In this document: positions 47,442-57,780 of the stretch, piece after piece | Layout: each line of letters begins with the position of its first letter | How positions within the stretch are numbered: position 1 is the stretch's first letter | Source of the DNA: Annona cherimola | Lineage: Eukaryota; Streptophyta; Magnoliopsida; Magnoliales; Annonaceae | DNA length: 64,000 nt | Assembly (NCBI GenBank): GCA_030490835.1 | Contig: CM059972.1 | Coordinates: forward strand, 19,569,764-19,633,763 | Direction: 5' to 3' | Notes under the pieces: generated by a model | The model's input: only the letters and a program-made list of their open reading frames with translations | Told to the model about the DNA's origin: nothing | Databases searched by the model: none | Position numbers and translations under genes: made by a program

Positions 47442-47640
47442 TCTTTTTTTTTTTTTTTTTTTTTTGGATGAATACTCCCAGATAGGTTAAAGTAGGAAAA
47501 AGATTTTGCCGCACAGCCCCTGCAGATTGCACCGCATCCGAGTGAAGACATACCCTTTCGATTCCAACCCGAGCGACATTGGATGCTTTCTGCCTATCTG
47601 TGGTGGAGCCAACATGGAGACATGCAGTGACAACCGACAA
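47442..47640 (-). mobile_element. Candidate SINE or retrosequence with A-tail (minus strand)
   Basis: On the minus strand a GC-richer body (CCAATGTCGCTCGGGTTGGA, GGATGCGGTGCAATCTGCAG) of about 175 nt ends in a long A-tract (plus-strand T run 47442-47465). The GGGTTGGAATCG segment is only loosely like a tRNA B box. I could not define a target duplication. Confidence 0.35.
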
Positions 47641-47649
47641 AATACAATA

Positions 47650-49780
47650 CATGACTGAGAATTAGCCTATGTCAATATCTGACAAAGACATGTATTGACT
47701 AATTACATCACGTGTGGCCGAAATGATAAGGAGGGAGAGCTTGATAAACCTGAATTTATCTTAAGATCAGTAGCACATTAGGATATGTTGGCTAGCTAGC
47801 AAGGTTCTAGCTTAGGGCGGATTCAGGACGAACGAAATGGATAGATTTTTCATTTTCAATTTTTTTCACTTTTAATATTTTTTTCTCCACATTCTTATAT
47901 ATATATATATAATCTTTCAATGTATAATAACCTTATGTTTTTAAGTCATAATACTATTTTTCTCATCACCGTATACCGCCATCCTTCGGCAACCAATGTT
48001 GCGGTCAAATGGGAAGTGTATTTCTCTATTTTCTAGGCCGGATTTATTAGATGGAAGTTTATTTTCCGAAGTCGATAATTAAAATAGATGTAAAGTATAT
48101 CACAATCCAAAAATTATTGTGGTTAAAATTCAATTACATTATATAATTAAGAAAGTAAAGGGGCTGTTCACAAATAGAATCAAATGAGGATGAGATGAGA
48201 ATTAGGATGTAAACCTATTATAAATGGATAAAAATGTTTTGAGAATGAGTAGAATGCATTAAGGGTGTGTTTGGTAAGTGATAAAACTTTTGGATGAAAA
48301 AATTTTGGTGTAAAAATTATTAAATTGATAAAAAATGAGGTGATATAATAGGAGTAACGATGAGGTGTAAAAAAAATAAAAATAAAATAGATAAGTTAGT
48401 TGTATAGATAATCGTGTAAAAATAATTAAAAAATAGGGTGATATTATGAAAGATGTGAAAAGATTATTTTAAAATATAATAATTAAGAGCGAAAATTTTA
48501 AGATTAATTTTGAAAAGTTTTTCTTAAAAGAGCAAAGATGCCCTAGAAATAGATAAAAATATATTGAAAAAAAATGTAATATCCACACCCCACGACGATA
48601 AATGAAGTACTACCCAAAGGAAAGGTTGGCGACGGTCAAAAAAAAAAAAAAAAGATCGTAGGATGGGACAGAATGAAAGATGCTGGTTGTAGCGGGGCCC
48701 ACCAATCAGCTAGCTGTTTAGATGCATCGGTAGTAGTGAAGGAGTAGGGCCCACCGCTACATGGTCGATCCAGCCTGACAGCCAGGCAGACAACCCAGCC
48801 CTAATGAATGTTAATTTCCAAGACAGAAGAATATTAGGTCGTCCGTTTAAGCTAAATACATGAAAGAGGCAAACCTATCTGTATTTGAATTGAAACCTCA
48901 CCATCTTCACACATTGTAATGTTTTAATTGGATGCTCTCATGCTGCATTAGAGCTAGCCCAAAAATGCCTTCATTGAATTTTGCGGCTTTTAATTATATC
49001 TAAATAAATAATCAATCGAGGTATTGCCATTTGCCTCCCTTTTTACGAATATTTAAATTTCTATCATTGTAAATATTAATTTTGCAAAAGTACTCCAATT
49101 TATAAACTGTAATCACAAAAACAGTCCTACATTGTGGCTAGATTTTGTTGCCCAAAAATTCGTGATCAAAGCTCTATTCCCTACTTGATCTTAACAGCAG
49201 TTAGCAGGTGACATGGAAACTCTTGTGCATGGGTGTTTTGGCAAACAAATTTCATAATTCGGGGCATCTTTTCCAAATCAGGAGTCTTCAGTAAAAATGC
49301 AAATCAGAAAAGGGTCGAAGAGGTGAATGCAAATAGCCCTAATCACCTTTCTGATTCAGAAATTAAGGGATTAGTAGAACTTAAATGGGCTTTAGAAAAA
49401 TTCATACATTTGTAGATTTTATTTTTCATGTGAAAGCTCTGAAAACGTTAGCCGGACGAGATAATTTTTAATACCTGAATTAGCTAATGGACAATATAAT
49501 GGAAATTGATTTACTTCAAGAAGATAAGGTTGCACGTAAACATTGTTGTGGAACCAATGATCGTTTTTCCGCATTTTACTAATTAAAGTCTCAAAAGCAT
49601 GTGAAAAAGAAGAAAAGAGAGAAGGAGAGACTGAAGAAAAAGAAAATGGAAGGAATGTGCACAAAATCACTTTATTGATAAAATCTAAGGAATGTGAATA
49701 GAAGTCAGTAAAATGGAAACCTTTACATAAAGCCGACTGATCTTTTATGGCTGAACGCGCGGAACTATTTTTTTTTTTTT
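47650..49780. other. Spacer with one MITE
   Basis: AT-rich DNA containing a short TA repeat (about 47897-47911) and a Tourist-like MITE listed separately. Short ORFs (for example 49233-49415) have no recognisable product. Confidence 0.5.
48263..48543. mobile_element. Tourist-like MITE, degenerate, 281 bp
   Basis: Starts GGGTGTGTTTGGTAAGTG after TAA (48260-48262). The right end is decayed (AAAGATGCCC before TAG). The interior matches the family (GGTGATATAATAGGAGTAAC, AAATAGATAAGTTAGTTG). Confidence 0.65.
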
Positions 49781-49785
49781 TTTCA

Positions 49786-50012
49786 TGGATAAATAAATTT
49801 ATGTGTATTAAATCTATAAACCAAGTTTTATCATTTTTGGATGTTTTTAAGTATTTTTTTGGATTTTTAAATACGGTGGCATTTCCGTAATTTTCTGAGC
49901 TTCAAAAATTACAAAAATGCCACTGTATTTAAAATAAAAAAATATTTAAAAACATTCAAAAATGATAAAACTTAATTTATAGATTTAATACATCTAAATT
50001 TACTTACCCATA
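49786..50012. repeat. Hairpin (fold-back) element, about 110 bp arms
   Basis: The left arm (ACCAAGTTTTATCATTTTTGG ... GGTGGCATTTCCGTAATTTT) is the inverted complement of the right arm (AAAATTACAAAAATGCCACTG ... CAAAAATGATAAAACTTAAT), with the turn at about 49895-49905. The AAAAATGGTAAAACTT core links it to the repeats at 1-1980, near 4120 and at 52690. Confidence 0.7.
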
Positions 50013-50268
50013 AAATTTTTTTTTTTAAAAAAAAGATTTTTAGGGCAGACGCACGGCTCTTAAATAAATCTAGACCAAATTTTCCTTTTTCTGATATTCT
50101 CTACTCTCTCTTTGTCCATCCGTCCATCCTTTCTCCCCTTGTTGCGGCAGTTGATTTCTTTCACAGCCCAAGAACAAGCAAGCACCTTCGGATGCTTCAG
50201 ATCTGACCATCGCGGGCTAAGCTCACTGTAGAAACGACAACAGCTGCAAAGAAAATAATCCAATTTCG

Positions 50269-50392
50269 AGCACCTGCCGTAGGGCAGTTGGTAGCTCGGG
50301 CAATCATGCCCAGCGTCGGGGTTTCGAATCCCCCTCTCGTCAGTTGTGAGCAGTGGCTGCAACTCAATAAAAAAAAAAAAAAAAAAAAAAAT
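50269..50392 (+). mobile_element. tRNA-derived SINE with A-tail, 10 bp TSD
   Basis: A 124 bp insertion has a tRNA-like body: GCAGTTGGTAGCTCGGGCAA resembles an A-box region, and CGGGGTTTCGAATCCCC is a near-canonical T-arm/B box. It ends in an A-tract (50367-50391). TCCAATTTCG flanks both sides (50259-50268 and 50393-50402). It lies about 115 bp beyond the GALS stop codon, probably in its 3' UTR and antisense to the gene. Confidence 0.8.
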
Positions 50393-50516
50393 TCCAATTT
50401 CGCATGCATTGCAGACAACGACGCCCCACCCACCGACAATTATATACCATTGATTAGGTGAACACGAGTAAAAAGCGCAGGGACCCACGCGCAAGAATCC
50501 AAGGAAGATATGTTTG

Positions 50517-52197
50517 TCACGGCCCACTGATATCAACGGCTCCGATCGTATCCCTCTCGAACCTCTTGATAGTGTCGGCCACGTCCTTCATTTTGCCATC
50601 GTACACGTAGGGAAGCTTCTCGAACCACGTCACATTCTCCGTCCCCCGCGGCATTGGGATGAAAACCCGGCAGGGCTCGCCGGCCACCGAGATGGAGTCG
50701 TGGTAGTGATAGTATCGGATCTTTGTCTCTGTTTTGTGCAGAGTCTTCCCAATCACGTTCTCGGACATGTGCACTCCCGTCGCATACGCATTCTTCGCCT
50801 GGATTGCATATTTCCGATCTCTCCTGATGCCCGTCCGAGATTCCCGAAATACCAACTTCTCAAATCCCCATTGTCTGCAAATAAAAACCCCAAAACAGCT
50901 AGAAGATGAGAATTCAGAAAAATACCCAAAATAAATATAAAACAGAGCGGATCAGAGACAAACGAAAACACACCCCCCGCCCCAGTATTGGTCTAATCCA
51001 AACCTACTTGGGGTAATCCTGGTTGGGATCATCGACACAGAGCTTGCTAGACATGGGATTCTGCTCGATGGTGAATTGGGTGTAATCAGAGAAGTCGTTC
51101 AAAACTGATTCCAGCGTATTCCCCTCGGGCACGAAGATATACTCATCCACGTCGAAGTAAAATGTCCAATTCGCCGCATGACGATAGCGATGCAAGCAGT
51201 CGTTCACCACCAAGAACTGATTGTAGTAGTACCCATCGTACTCTGCCTGCCCCCGGATGTCCTGCACCGTCGCCCTCCCTGCCTTCACCCACGGTTCAAG
51301 CGCCGCCTTAACCGCAGGGCTCACCCCGCCGGCATCGTGAAAGACGAAATGCGACCTGGGGCCGAAGAAAAAAGCGTGGTACGCCATCCATTCCCGGATT
51401 CTCGCTGCGCTGAGATTCCCATACAACGAGGAGCCGCAGTACAGGTAGTCGAACTTGAACGGCGGCCTAAACTGGGACTCGTCGTAGGAGTAGGGAGCTT
51501 CTTCGAGGGCGATGATCTTCTCGTATCGCTTGGGGGATTGGTTGTAGTAGGCGTAGAGGACGAGCTTGCCGCCGGCGTTGTCGGCATTGGGCTGCTCGGG
51601 GAAGGTGCAGTTGACTACGACGACAGTATAGACGCGGCCGTACCCCCAGTCCGGGAGCATCTTGTAGGACTTGGCCTTTAGGCTCTTGGCGGATGGGTTG
51701 TTGGAGATGTACTCGCATTTGAACCATGGGCGGGCGAAGACGTGGAGGGGTTTGGAGGCCAGGCCGACCACGGCGAAGGTGTTAGGGCCGCCGCGGTAGG
51801 CGCTCATCTGGACGAACAAGGCGGCGGCATTGCCGTAGGGGGTGAAGATGCGCTTGTTTGGGTCGGAAGGAGGAGGAGGAACAGTAGTATTAGTAATGGG
51901 GAGACTGGAGGAGGTGAGATTTGTGGTACTAGTACTAATGGGGATAGAATTGAGATTTTGATTTTGAGGGAGTGAGGAATTAGGGGAGGAGAGCTTCTTT
52001 TCAGGTGGGTGTTGGGAGGGGGAGACGGAGAGCAGGGTTACGGTAGCTGGAGGAGGAAACTGGTAGAGGGCGACGAGGAGGGCGAGGACGACTAGGGTGG
52101 CGATGAACGGCTTCATCTCAAAGCAGCCGTGGGAGAATGCGAGTGATGGAGCAGCAGCAGCAGCAGCAGCAGCTCCTCCTCCTCCCTCCTTCCGCAT
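50517..52197 (-). CDS. GALS1: GT92-family beta-1,4-galactan galactosyltransferase (GALS-like), 515 aa
   Basis: Type II Golgi glycosyltransferase expected to extend the beta-1,4-galactan side chains of pectic rhamnogalacturonan I. Exons 52197-51008 and 50874-50517 join in phase (donor GTAGGT, acceptor TTTGCAG) to 1548 nt. After a Gly/Ala tract, residues 31-46 form a single hydrophobic segment (FIATLVVLALLVALYQ), followed by a Ser/Thr/Pro-rich stem to about 115. The catalytic part follows: DYLYCGSSLYGNL, FHDAGGV, a DVD motif at 349-351 in FYFDVDEYIF, then YPKQWGFEKLVFRES across the junction. The total is close to Arabidopsis GALS1 (about 496 aa), which also starts MRKE (from memory). A GCA/CAG microsatellite encodes the Ala tract. 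Met28 (MKPFIATL) is an alternative start. All motifs look intact. GALS2 or GALS3 orthology is not excluded. Confidence 0.88.
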
Positions 52198-52690
52198 TTT
52201 TGCCCTCTGTGTGTGTGTACGTCCTCACTGAAGTACGCCCTCCCCTTCAGTGCTTCTGCTGCGGGTCTGTTCCGTTTTTCTGCCTTCGTGCGCGGATGTG
52301 TGCCCGCTCTGTTTTTAGGCTTTTTGTGGGTGAGTGGGAGAAATGCAGGCCGGCACAACCGCACGATGATGGGGAGAAGCTTGGAGGGTTTCGTGGTGTT
52401 GGTTCGTATGTCGAAATTGCCTTTTCGTTTGGCTCAAATTACTAGAATGGCATTCGTTGATTATACTTGCTACGCGGAAATTTCTGATACTATAACCGAC
52501 CCGCACATGAAATTGTTGAACAAACATGGAGTTTCAGTTCTATGAGATGCGAATGGATAAATGTAATATTTATTCTTTTCCATTTATTTCTATTAATATT
52601 ACTTTTCAATTTTCTCTATGTACTTTTCTATCATTCCAATTTGAACTACTTAATTCTTAAGGGTTGGTTCCATGAAATTAGTGGCACGCG
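52198..52690. other. GALS upstream region
   Basis: GC-richer leader and promoter DNA up to about 52560, with CT/GA-rich stretches on the transcribed strand. No clear TATA box. Overlapping short ORFs on the plus strand are not supported as genes. Confidence 0.4.
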
Positions 52691-52995
52691 GCACTCAATA
52701 TAATTTTTTTTATTTTTGATTTTTCATAAATATATTTTTCTAAGTATATTTAATCAAGATATCGAGTTTTACCATTTTACAATATTTATATTTTTAAAAA
52801 AAAATCAATTTCAAGCGTATTTTGGTCAATATCATCCCTTAAAAACTTGGTTTTTAAAAATAAAAAATAAATATGTATAAATATTCGAAAATGGTAAAAC
52901 TGGTACATAAGTTAAATATACTTGGGAAAATATGTTTATGAAAAATCAAAAAATAAAGAGTAAACATTGTATTGAGGGTTGCATGCAACTACTTG
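52690..52995. repeat. Fold-back element related to the AAAAATGGTAAAACTT family
   Basis: Left GGCACTCAATATAATTTTTTT and right (complement of TTGTATTGAGGGTTGC) are inverted. The interior arms (CGAGTTTTACCATTTT and AAAATGGTAAAACTGG) are also inverted about a turn near 52830. No duplication could be fixed at the ends. Confidence 0.5.
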
Positions 52996-53767
52996 CGTGT
53001 AAGCAAATCTCTTCTTTTATATTTATGGTTATCTAAATGCAGCTGATCTTTTATGTCTAGTGCAGTTGGATTGTATCATAATTACAGTACAATTTATTAT
53101 AAAATGAGCTCCACACATGTTAAAATGTTAAAATACTTAATACTGTCATTTATCCATATAAATAACACACTTTAGACGGTTTAGATCTTAAAAAAACTAC
53201 TTTAAAATTGATATCGTGTTAACTATTTTATTGCATTGATTTTGTACAATTTTAAGATGGAGTTTATACACATGCTAGATTTGGATGAAAATTAATATAC
53301 TATAAAAATAAATAGTTCCAGATATAATGGGTAAGATAGATGTTAATTTTAATATATGTAAGACCCATTTTTGTTATGGTGCAGCCCGTTTACAGTTGAA
53401 TATTTTGTCTATAAATATGTAGAGAGAGAGAAAGAGACAGAGTGTAACGCTTCGAACACAGGATACTACGAGAATTATCTTACTCCAGGAATCAATTTAT
53501 GACAAATTACAAAATTTCACCCTAAAATCTTCTTTTTTATTATAGATTTATACTAGCAGATTATAGTATAATGATAATTATCCAAAATTATTATAGTCTT
53601 TGCCTAAATACAGTCTATATTTAAGAAACTAAATAGTGAAAATAAGTTTTTCCTTCCGTTGTACTTGAACCTCCCTCACCTTTGGCTTGCATAGCTATAT
53701 TTTTAAATTTTTGAAAGGAATGAGTATGCTACTCGATAAGTATACATATAAAATTTCAAACAATTTA
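52996..53767. other. AT-rich spacer
   Basis: No gene is seen. Around 53040-53400 there are faint inverted similarities ending in GGTGCAGCCCG, perhaps an old relative of the MITE at 55215. Confidence 0.4.
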
Positions 53768-54048
53768 GGGTGTGTTTGGCAATTGATAGAAGATGTCAAG
53801 TTAAAACTTTTCAATCTAAAACTTTTCACTCTTCACAACTATCATATTTTTTAATCATATTTTCACATTTTCCTATACAACTACTCTACTTTTCAATCAT
53901 TTCTACACAACTATCCGCACAACTAACCTATCTATTTTAACTTTATCATCTTCACTACTCATTATTACCCCTATCATATCGCATTATTTGACAACTTTTA
54001 TCCTCTAAAACTTTTCATCAAAAGTTTTATTCATTACCAAACACACCC
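53768..54048. mobile_element. Tourist-like MITE, 281 bp, TTA duplication
   Basis: Ends GGGTGTGTTTGGCAATTG and CCAAACACACCC are near-perfect inverted repeats with TTA on both sides (53765-53767 and 54049-54051). It is one of the best-preserved copies in the window. Confidence 0.9.
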
Positions 54049-54051
54049 TTA

Positions 54052-55214
54052 AAGAAAATCTCACATGCTTGCAGCTTAAAAACTTAATATGCTTAATAAT
54101 GCATTGCACAACCCACAGGGATTCTTTATGCATTTCATACACACCATGGATTATGATCATTGCGAGAAAAAATGTATGTCATCGTAAAATAATTAAAAAA
54201 TTTCATCACATGGTGCATAATTTAAACATATATCAAATATTTGTGGAATTTCATAAAAAAACAATTCCAAAATAACATTTTGAAAATGGAAAGCATAACC
54301 TACTTACATTTCCCAGTGATTAGGGAGTAAAACTCTCTTCTAAAATTTATTTTCCTTTTCTTTTTCCTACAATTTAGAATATGGACATCAATATATCAAC
54401 TGTATATTATATTATTATTATCAATAGGCAATTTTTTTTAAAAAAAATTCATTAGAAGTTTTAGCTATTATTATTATATAATTTTTTAAAATAAAAATTA
54501 TCCATTAAAAAGGGAAAAACGTGAGTTGAACTCAACTCATATGGAAGAGAGTCACCATCCTTCACCATTACGGAAGGGCAAGTATATGCATAAAATTTTT
54601 GATGTTATCTTTACATATTTGAAATAAAGAGAGTTGAGAATAAAATAATGGGCACGGTGCTTTCAAGCCATGACATATGGCTTGTAATCTAAGTTCCTAT
54701 CCACTGCGTTGACTCGTTAGTGAAGAGATCATTTGAAGTATTATTCTACGTCCACTCTTAGTTCATGGCTTAATTAATGATTAAATTTAGATTATATATT
54801 CACACCTTTACATAAATTTTTATCAAGATAATATAATAATTTATTATTAGTATTATTTTAAATAATATTCTATTTAAATCCTATTTATTTTAATCATAGT
54901 GCTACCTTATATTTTGTGGTTTTGAAATTTTTTTCTTAAACACCTTAAAACTAAAAGTTTAACTTTCGTTATTTAGATTTTTTTCCTATTATATTTGTGA
55001 TAGTTAGTTTTACAAGAATACCGCTATCCTCTCTAAATTTTTTTATATTATAAATTATGTTTAAGAAATCTATATGATTCAAATTGCACAATTCTAAAAA
55101 TCCAAATTCAATAAGATTTCATTAAATTTAAACTTTATCATTTTCTATTATCGAGCTTTAGTTAATATTATTCCAAAGTGCATTAAAATATATTCGTATT
55201 CATATATATATATA
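54052..55214. other. AT-rich spacer
   Basis: About 1.2 kb of low-complexity AT-rich DNA without a supported gene or defined element. Confidence 0.5.
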
Positions 55215-55535
55215 GGAATATATTCTGGTGCAGCATCGCTGAAATGGGCCCCACATGATCATGAAATCATGATATACTCCACCTATTGTATTTAGAATAA
55301 TGTATTCTATTACCATACTAATTTTCATCCCAATCAGTATATGACCCCCATCTGAAAATGGTATAAATCCAACATAATAAAATAGTTTGATGTAAATAAC
55401 AACTTTAAAGTATCTGATTTGGATGAAAATTGGTATGGTAATAGAATACATTATTCTAAATACAATGGGTGGAGTAGATCATGATTTCATGATCGTGTGG
55501 GGCCCATTTTTGGGCTACTGCACCGGATCAGGTCT
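55215..55535. mobile_element. Palindromic MITE with GGTGCAG...GGGCCCCA ends
   Basis: Left GGTGCAGCATCGCTGAAATG and GGGCCCCACATGATCATGAA are mirrored on the right (TCATGATCGTGTGGGGCCC, CTACTGCACCGGATCAGG). Arms of about 150 bp meet near 55370. Both ends abut TATATATA, so the target was TA-rich and the exact duplication is ambiguous. It ends about 10 bp before the captured-gene block. Confidence 0.65.
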
Positions 55536-55545
55536 TATATATATA

Positions 55546-56400
55546 TGATGAGATGAAAATTATACAATTTCAGATAAATTCGAGGCCCAAATGGCCGAAC
55601 AAAAAAAATGTTGAGACGCGGAACCGCGTCTGCCCGAGTTCCTCGCGGATGACAGTTTCATGCCAGGGAAGGAAAGCAAAGGCGAGATCGAGAACGGAGG
55701 CGGCTTCGAGTTCCCTTGTGAGTTCCAATATGGGTTCGAGTCGTTCGTTTCAGCGCTGAGCTCGTCGGTCAAATTAGTCGTTGGGTCGACGGAGACGGAG
55801 AGCGATGAGGAAGATTACATGATTGGGCTGAGTCGACAAATGGCGCATTGCATGCCTCCGGAGGCCCGAAAAAGCCCTTCCTCGGCTCACGGTACCGACA
55901 ATCCGAAGACACGAGTTCTAGCTCGTTCACCCCGGTTGACTCTCTCTGCTATTGGTTGCTGGTCAGGGCGCGACCTCGGGCCAGGCCATGGAAGCTCAAA
56001 TGCCCCAACTCAACCCTAATCTCAGCCAGCCAAGCCCCTTGATCAACGAGACAATTCGTGGGATTTTTTTTACGCTGCTGCGATGCAGACAATAGATATA
56101 AAGTTTATGGATGAAGGGTCGAAATTCCATAGCCATGACGTAGGATCTGTTCCAAGGAAACAGCCAGCACGGCCTGTGAAATCCGCATCTATTTGCTTCC
56201 ATGAAGCGCAAGCTCTTACCCAACAATGATTGCAAGTTGCCTACTTTCAAGAGCTAAAACATCAGCAGATGGTGAAGCAGCAGCTTTCAGCCGCGTGGGC
56301 GAAGCAGGGGATGGCTGTGCCTGCTGCTCAACAGCAGTCGCCTAACAGACCCAGAGCCATCATTGCTTTCGAGAATGGCCAATATGCCCGTCCTTTGAGC
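55546..56400 (+). pseudogene. Captured fragment of a plant-specific gene (TESDEEDY family)
   Basis: The plus strand reads, with breaks, a host-type protein. A start region is broken by one stop (LPEFLADDSFM), then comes a block with VGSTETESDEEDY (about 55780-55818) and IGLSRQMA. After a frame change it reads SWDFFYAAA (near 56060), then ELKHQQMVKQQLSAAW and [15 protein letters not shown]. From memory this order matches a plant-specific, Ser/Asp/Glu-rich family of unknown function. Stops and shifts show it is not functional. No introns are evident, but exon boundaries cannot be checked without the parent. The block ends where an eIF3c fragment begins on the opposite strand. Confidence 0.65.
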
Positions 56401-56426
56401 TTATCTTCCTCCAGATCTGACATAAT

Positions 56427-56897
56427 TGTTGGCTTCTGCTTCATGGAATTGAGTGCCTTGGCGTTGCTACTGCTCATCTTCTTCTTGGCCTCCTTGTTGG
56501 CGAGCGCCTGCGCCAAGAAATCCTCGAGCATGACAAGCGCCTTTATATAAAGCCTCGGCACCTAATCCGTCTCCGTCACGCGAATGACCTTCTCTAGCTG
56601 CTTGTTAAGCTTGTCGAAGCACTCCTGGAGGCTCACCCAATCGTTGATCTTCATGGCGTTCTTCGCCTGATTGACAGTGGAGGACATCTCCTCGAAGCGC
56701 TTGTCCGAGCGGATCACGCGGCACTGGTCGTCCGAGTCGTCGTTGTTGCTGGCATTGGCCTACAGGTATCTACTTCCGGAGGCTGCCGAAGCAGAGGAAT
56801 CACTCGGGCCACCCCCGGCTTCAGAGCAGGAGCCATAGTCTCTCTCCTCCTATTCTTCGGTGTCGCTGTTGCCTTGAGTCCAGAAACGAGAAGCCAT
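56427..56897 (-). pseudogene. Captured N-terminal fragment of eIF3c
   Basis: From the ATG at 56897 the minus strand encodes MASRFWTQGNSDTEE, then [67 protein letters not shown] and [14 protein letters not shown]. This is the N-terminus of eukaryotic translation initiation factor 3 subunit c. Three in-frame TAG codons interrupt it (after DTEE, after SRYL and after VTETD), and homology stops at the MKQK point. The rest of eIF3c is absent, so it is a captured and decayed fragment. It abuts the oppositely oriented TESDEEDY-family fragment. GC content is higher than its surroundings, as expected of coding sequence. Confidence 0.85.
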
Positions 56898-57448
56898 CTT
56901 TCTCTTCTTCCTACCCTAGAGAGGTGATTTAAGAAAACGGAAACCCTCGACGGCATATGGAGAAGGCGTGACATCCATAATCCCTTTGCCTCAAAAGGAG
57001 ACGTGGATCCTGAACTCTAGGGGTAGGAGCAGAGAAAGCAACATCTCTCCAGCACGACACCGAACATTGCAATGACTCCAGCGGCTGATGGTGACAAGAT
57101 AGAGCAAAAATAATAGTAAATAATATTTATATATACATGTCAGAACGCCAAGTGGGAAGCATGCAACTTGACTTTGAGTAACGCGAGACAGTTACCAGGT
57201 TCCGCCAGATGATCCCCCACCACACGATGTGCCCATGAAATGAAGTTTCGCGTGGAAAGTTGGCTCATGTCTCTAGCCGCGGAATTCTTCTCTAAGCTAT
57301 CAAAAACCTATAAATTGAAGCCCCGCCACTCAAAAAAAAAGGAGAAGAGAGGGGAGAGGACACGAAAACGAGCCCCGAGAGGGAGAAAAAGCCCTATCAT
57401 CTTAAAATAAAAAGAAAAAAAGAGTGTAAGTTCTCAGCCGCTTTTAAT
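56898..57448. other. Unassigned DNA next to the chimera, LTR-like promoter at its end
   Basis: The part next to 56898 may be captured eIF3c leader. A TATAAA at 57309-57314 with purine-rich DNA after it (GAGAAGAGAGGGGAGAGGAC) looks like an LTR promoter/leader, but no LTR pair is defined. Confidence 0.35.
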
Positions 57449-57780
57449 TTTCTTCAAGTATTTTTTAAAAATATATATATTAAAGGCCTCCAAAAATATA
57501 TATATTATTTTTTAAAATACATATATATATCTTAAAGTCCTCCAAAAATATATATTATTTTTTAAAATACATATATATATATTAAAGGACTCCAAAAAAA
57601 TATATTATTTTCTAAAAAATATGTATATCTGAAAGGCCTTCAAAAATATTTATTATTTTCTAAAAAAATATATATCTTAAAGGCCTTTAAAAATATATAT
57701 TATTTTCTAAAAATATATATGTATCTTAAAGGCCTTCAAAAAAAATATATATTATTTTCTAAAAAAATATATACATACAT
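57449..57780 (+). repeat. AT-rich minisatellite, period about 55 bp, six units
   Basis: The unit TTAAAGGCCTCCAAAAATAT followed by TATATTATTTTCTAAAA-type sequence is repeated about six times with small changes (GGCCTCC, GTCCTCC, GGACTCC, GGCCTTC, GGCCTTT). Confidence 0.8.

Noticed and set aside
51178..51727. Long ORFs antisense to and in other frames of GALS exon 1
   Set aside because: Shadows of a GC-rich exon. The minus main frame has the GT92 motifs and phase-matched splicing.
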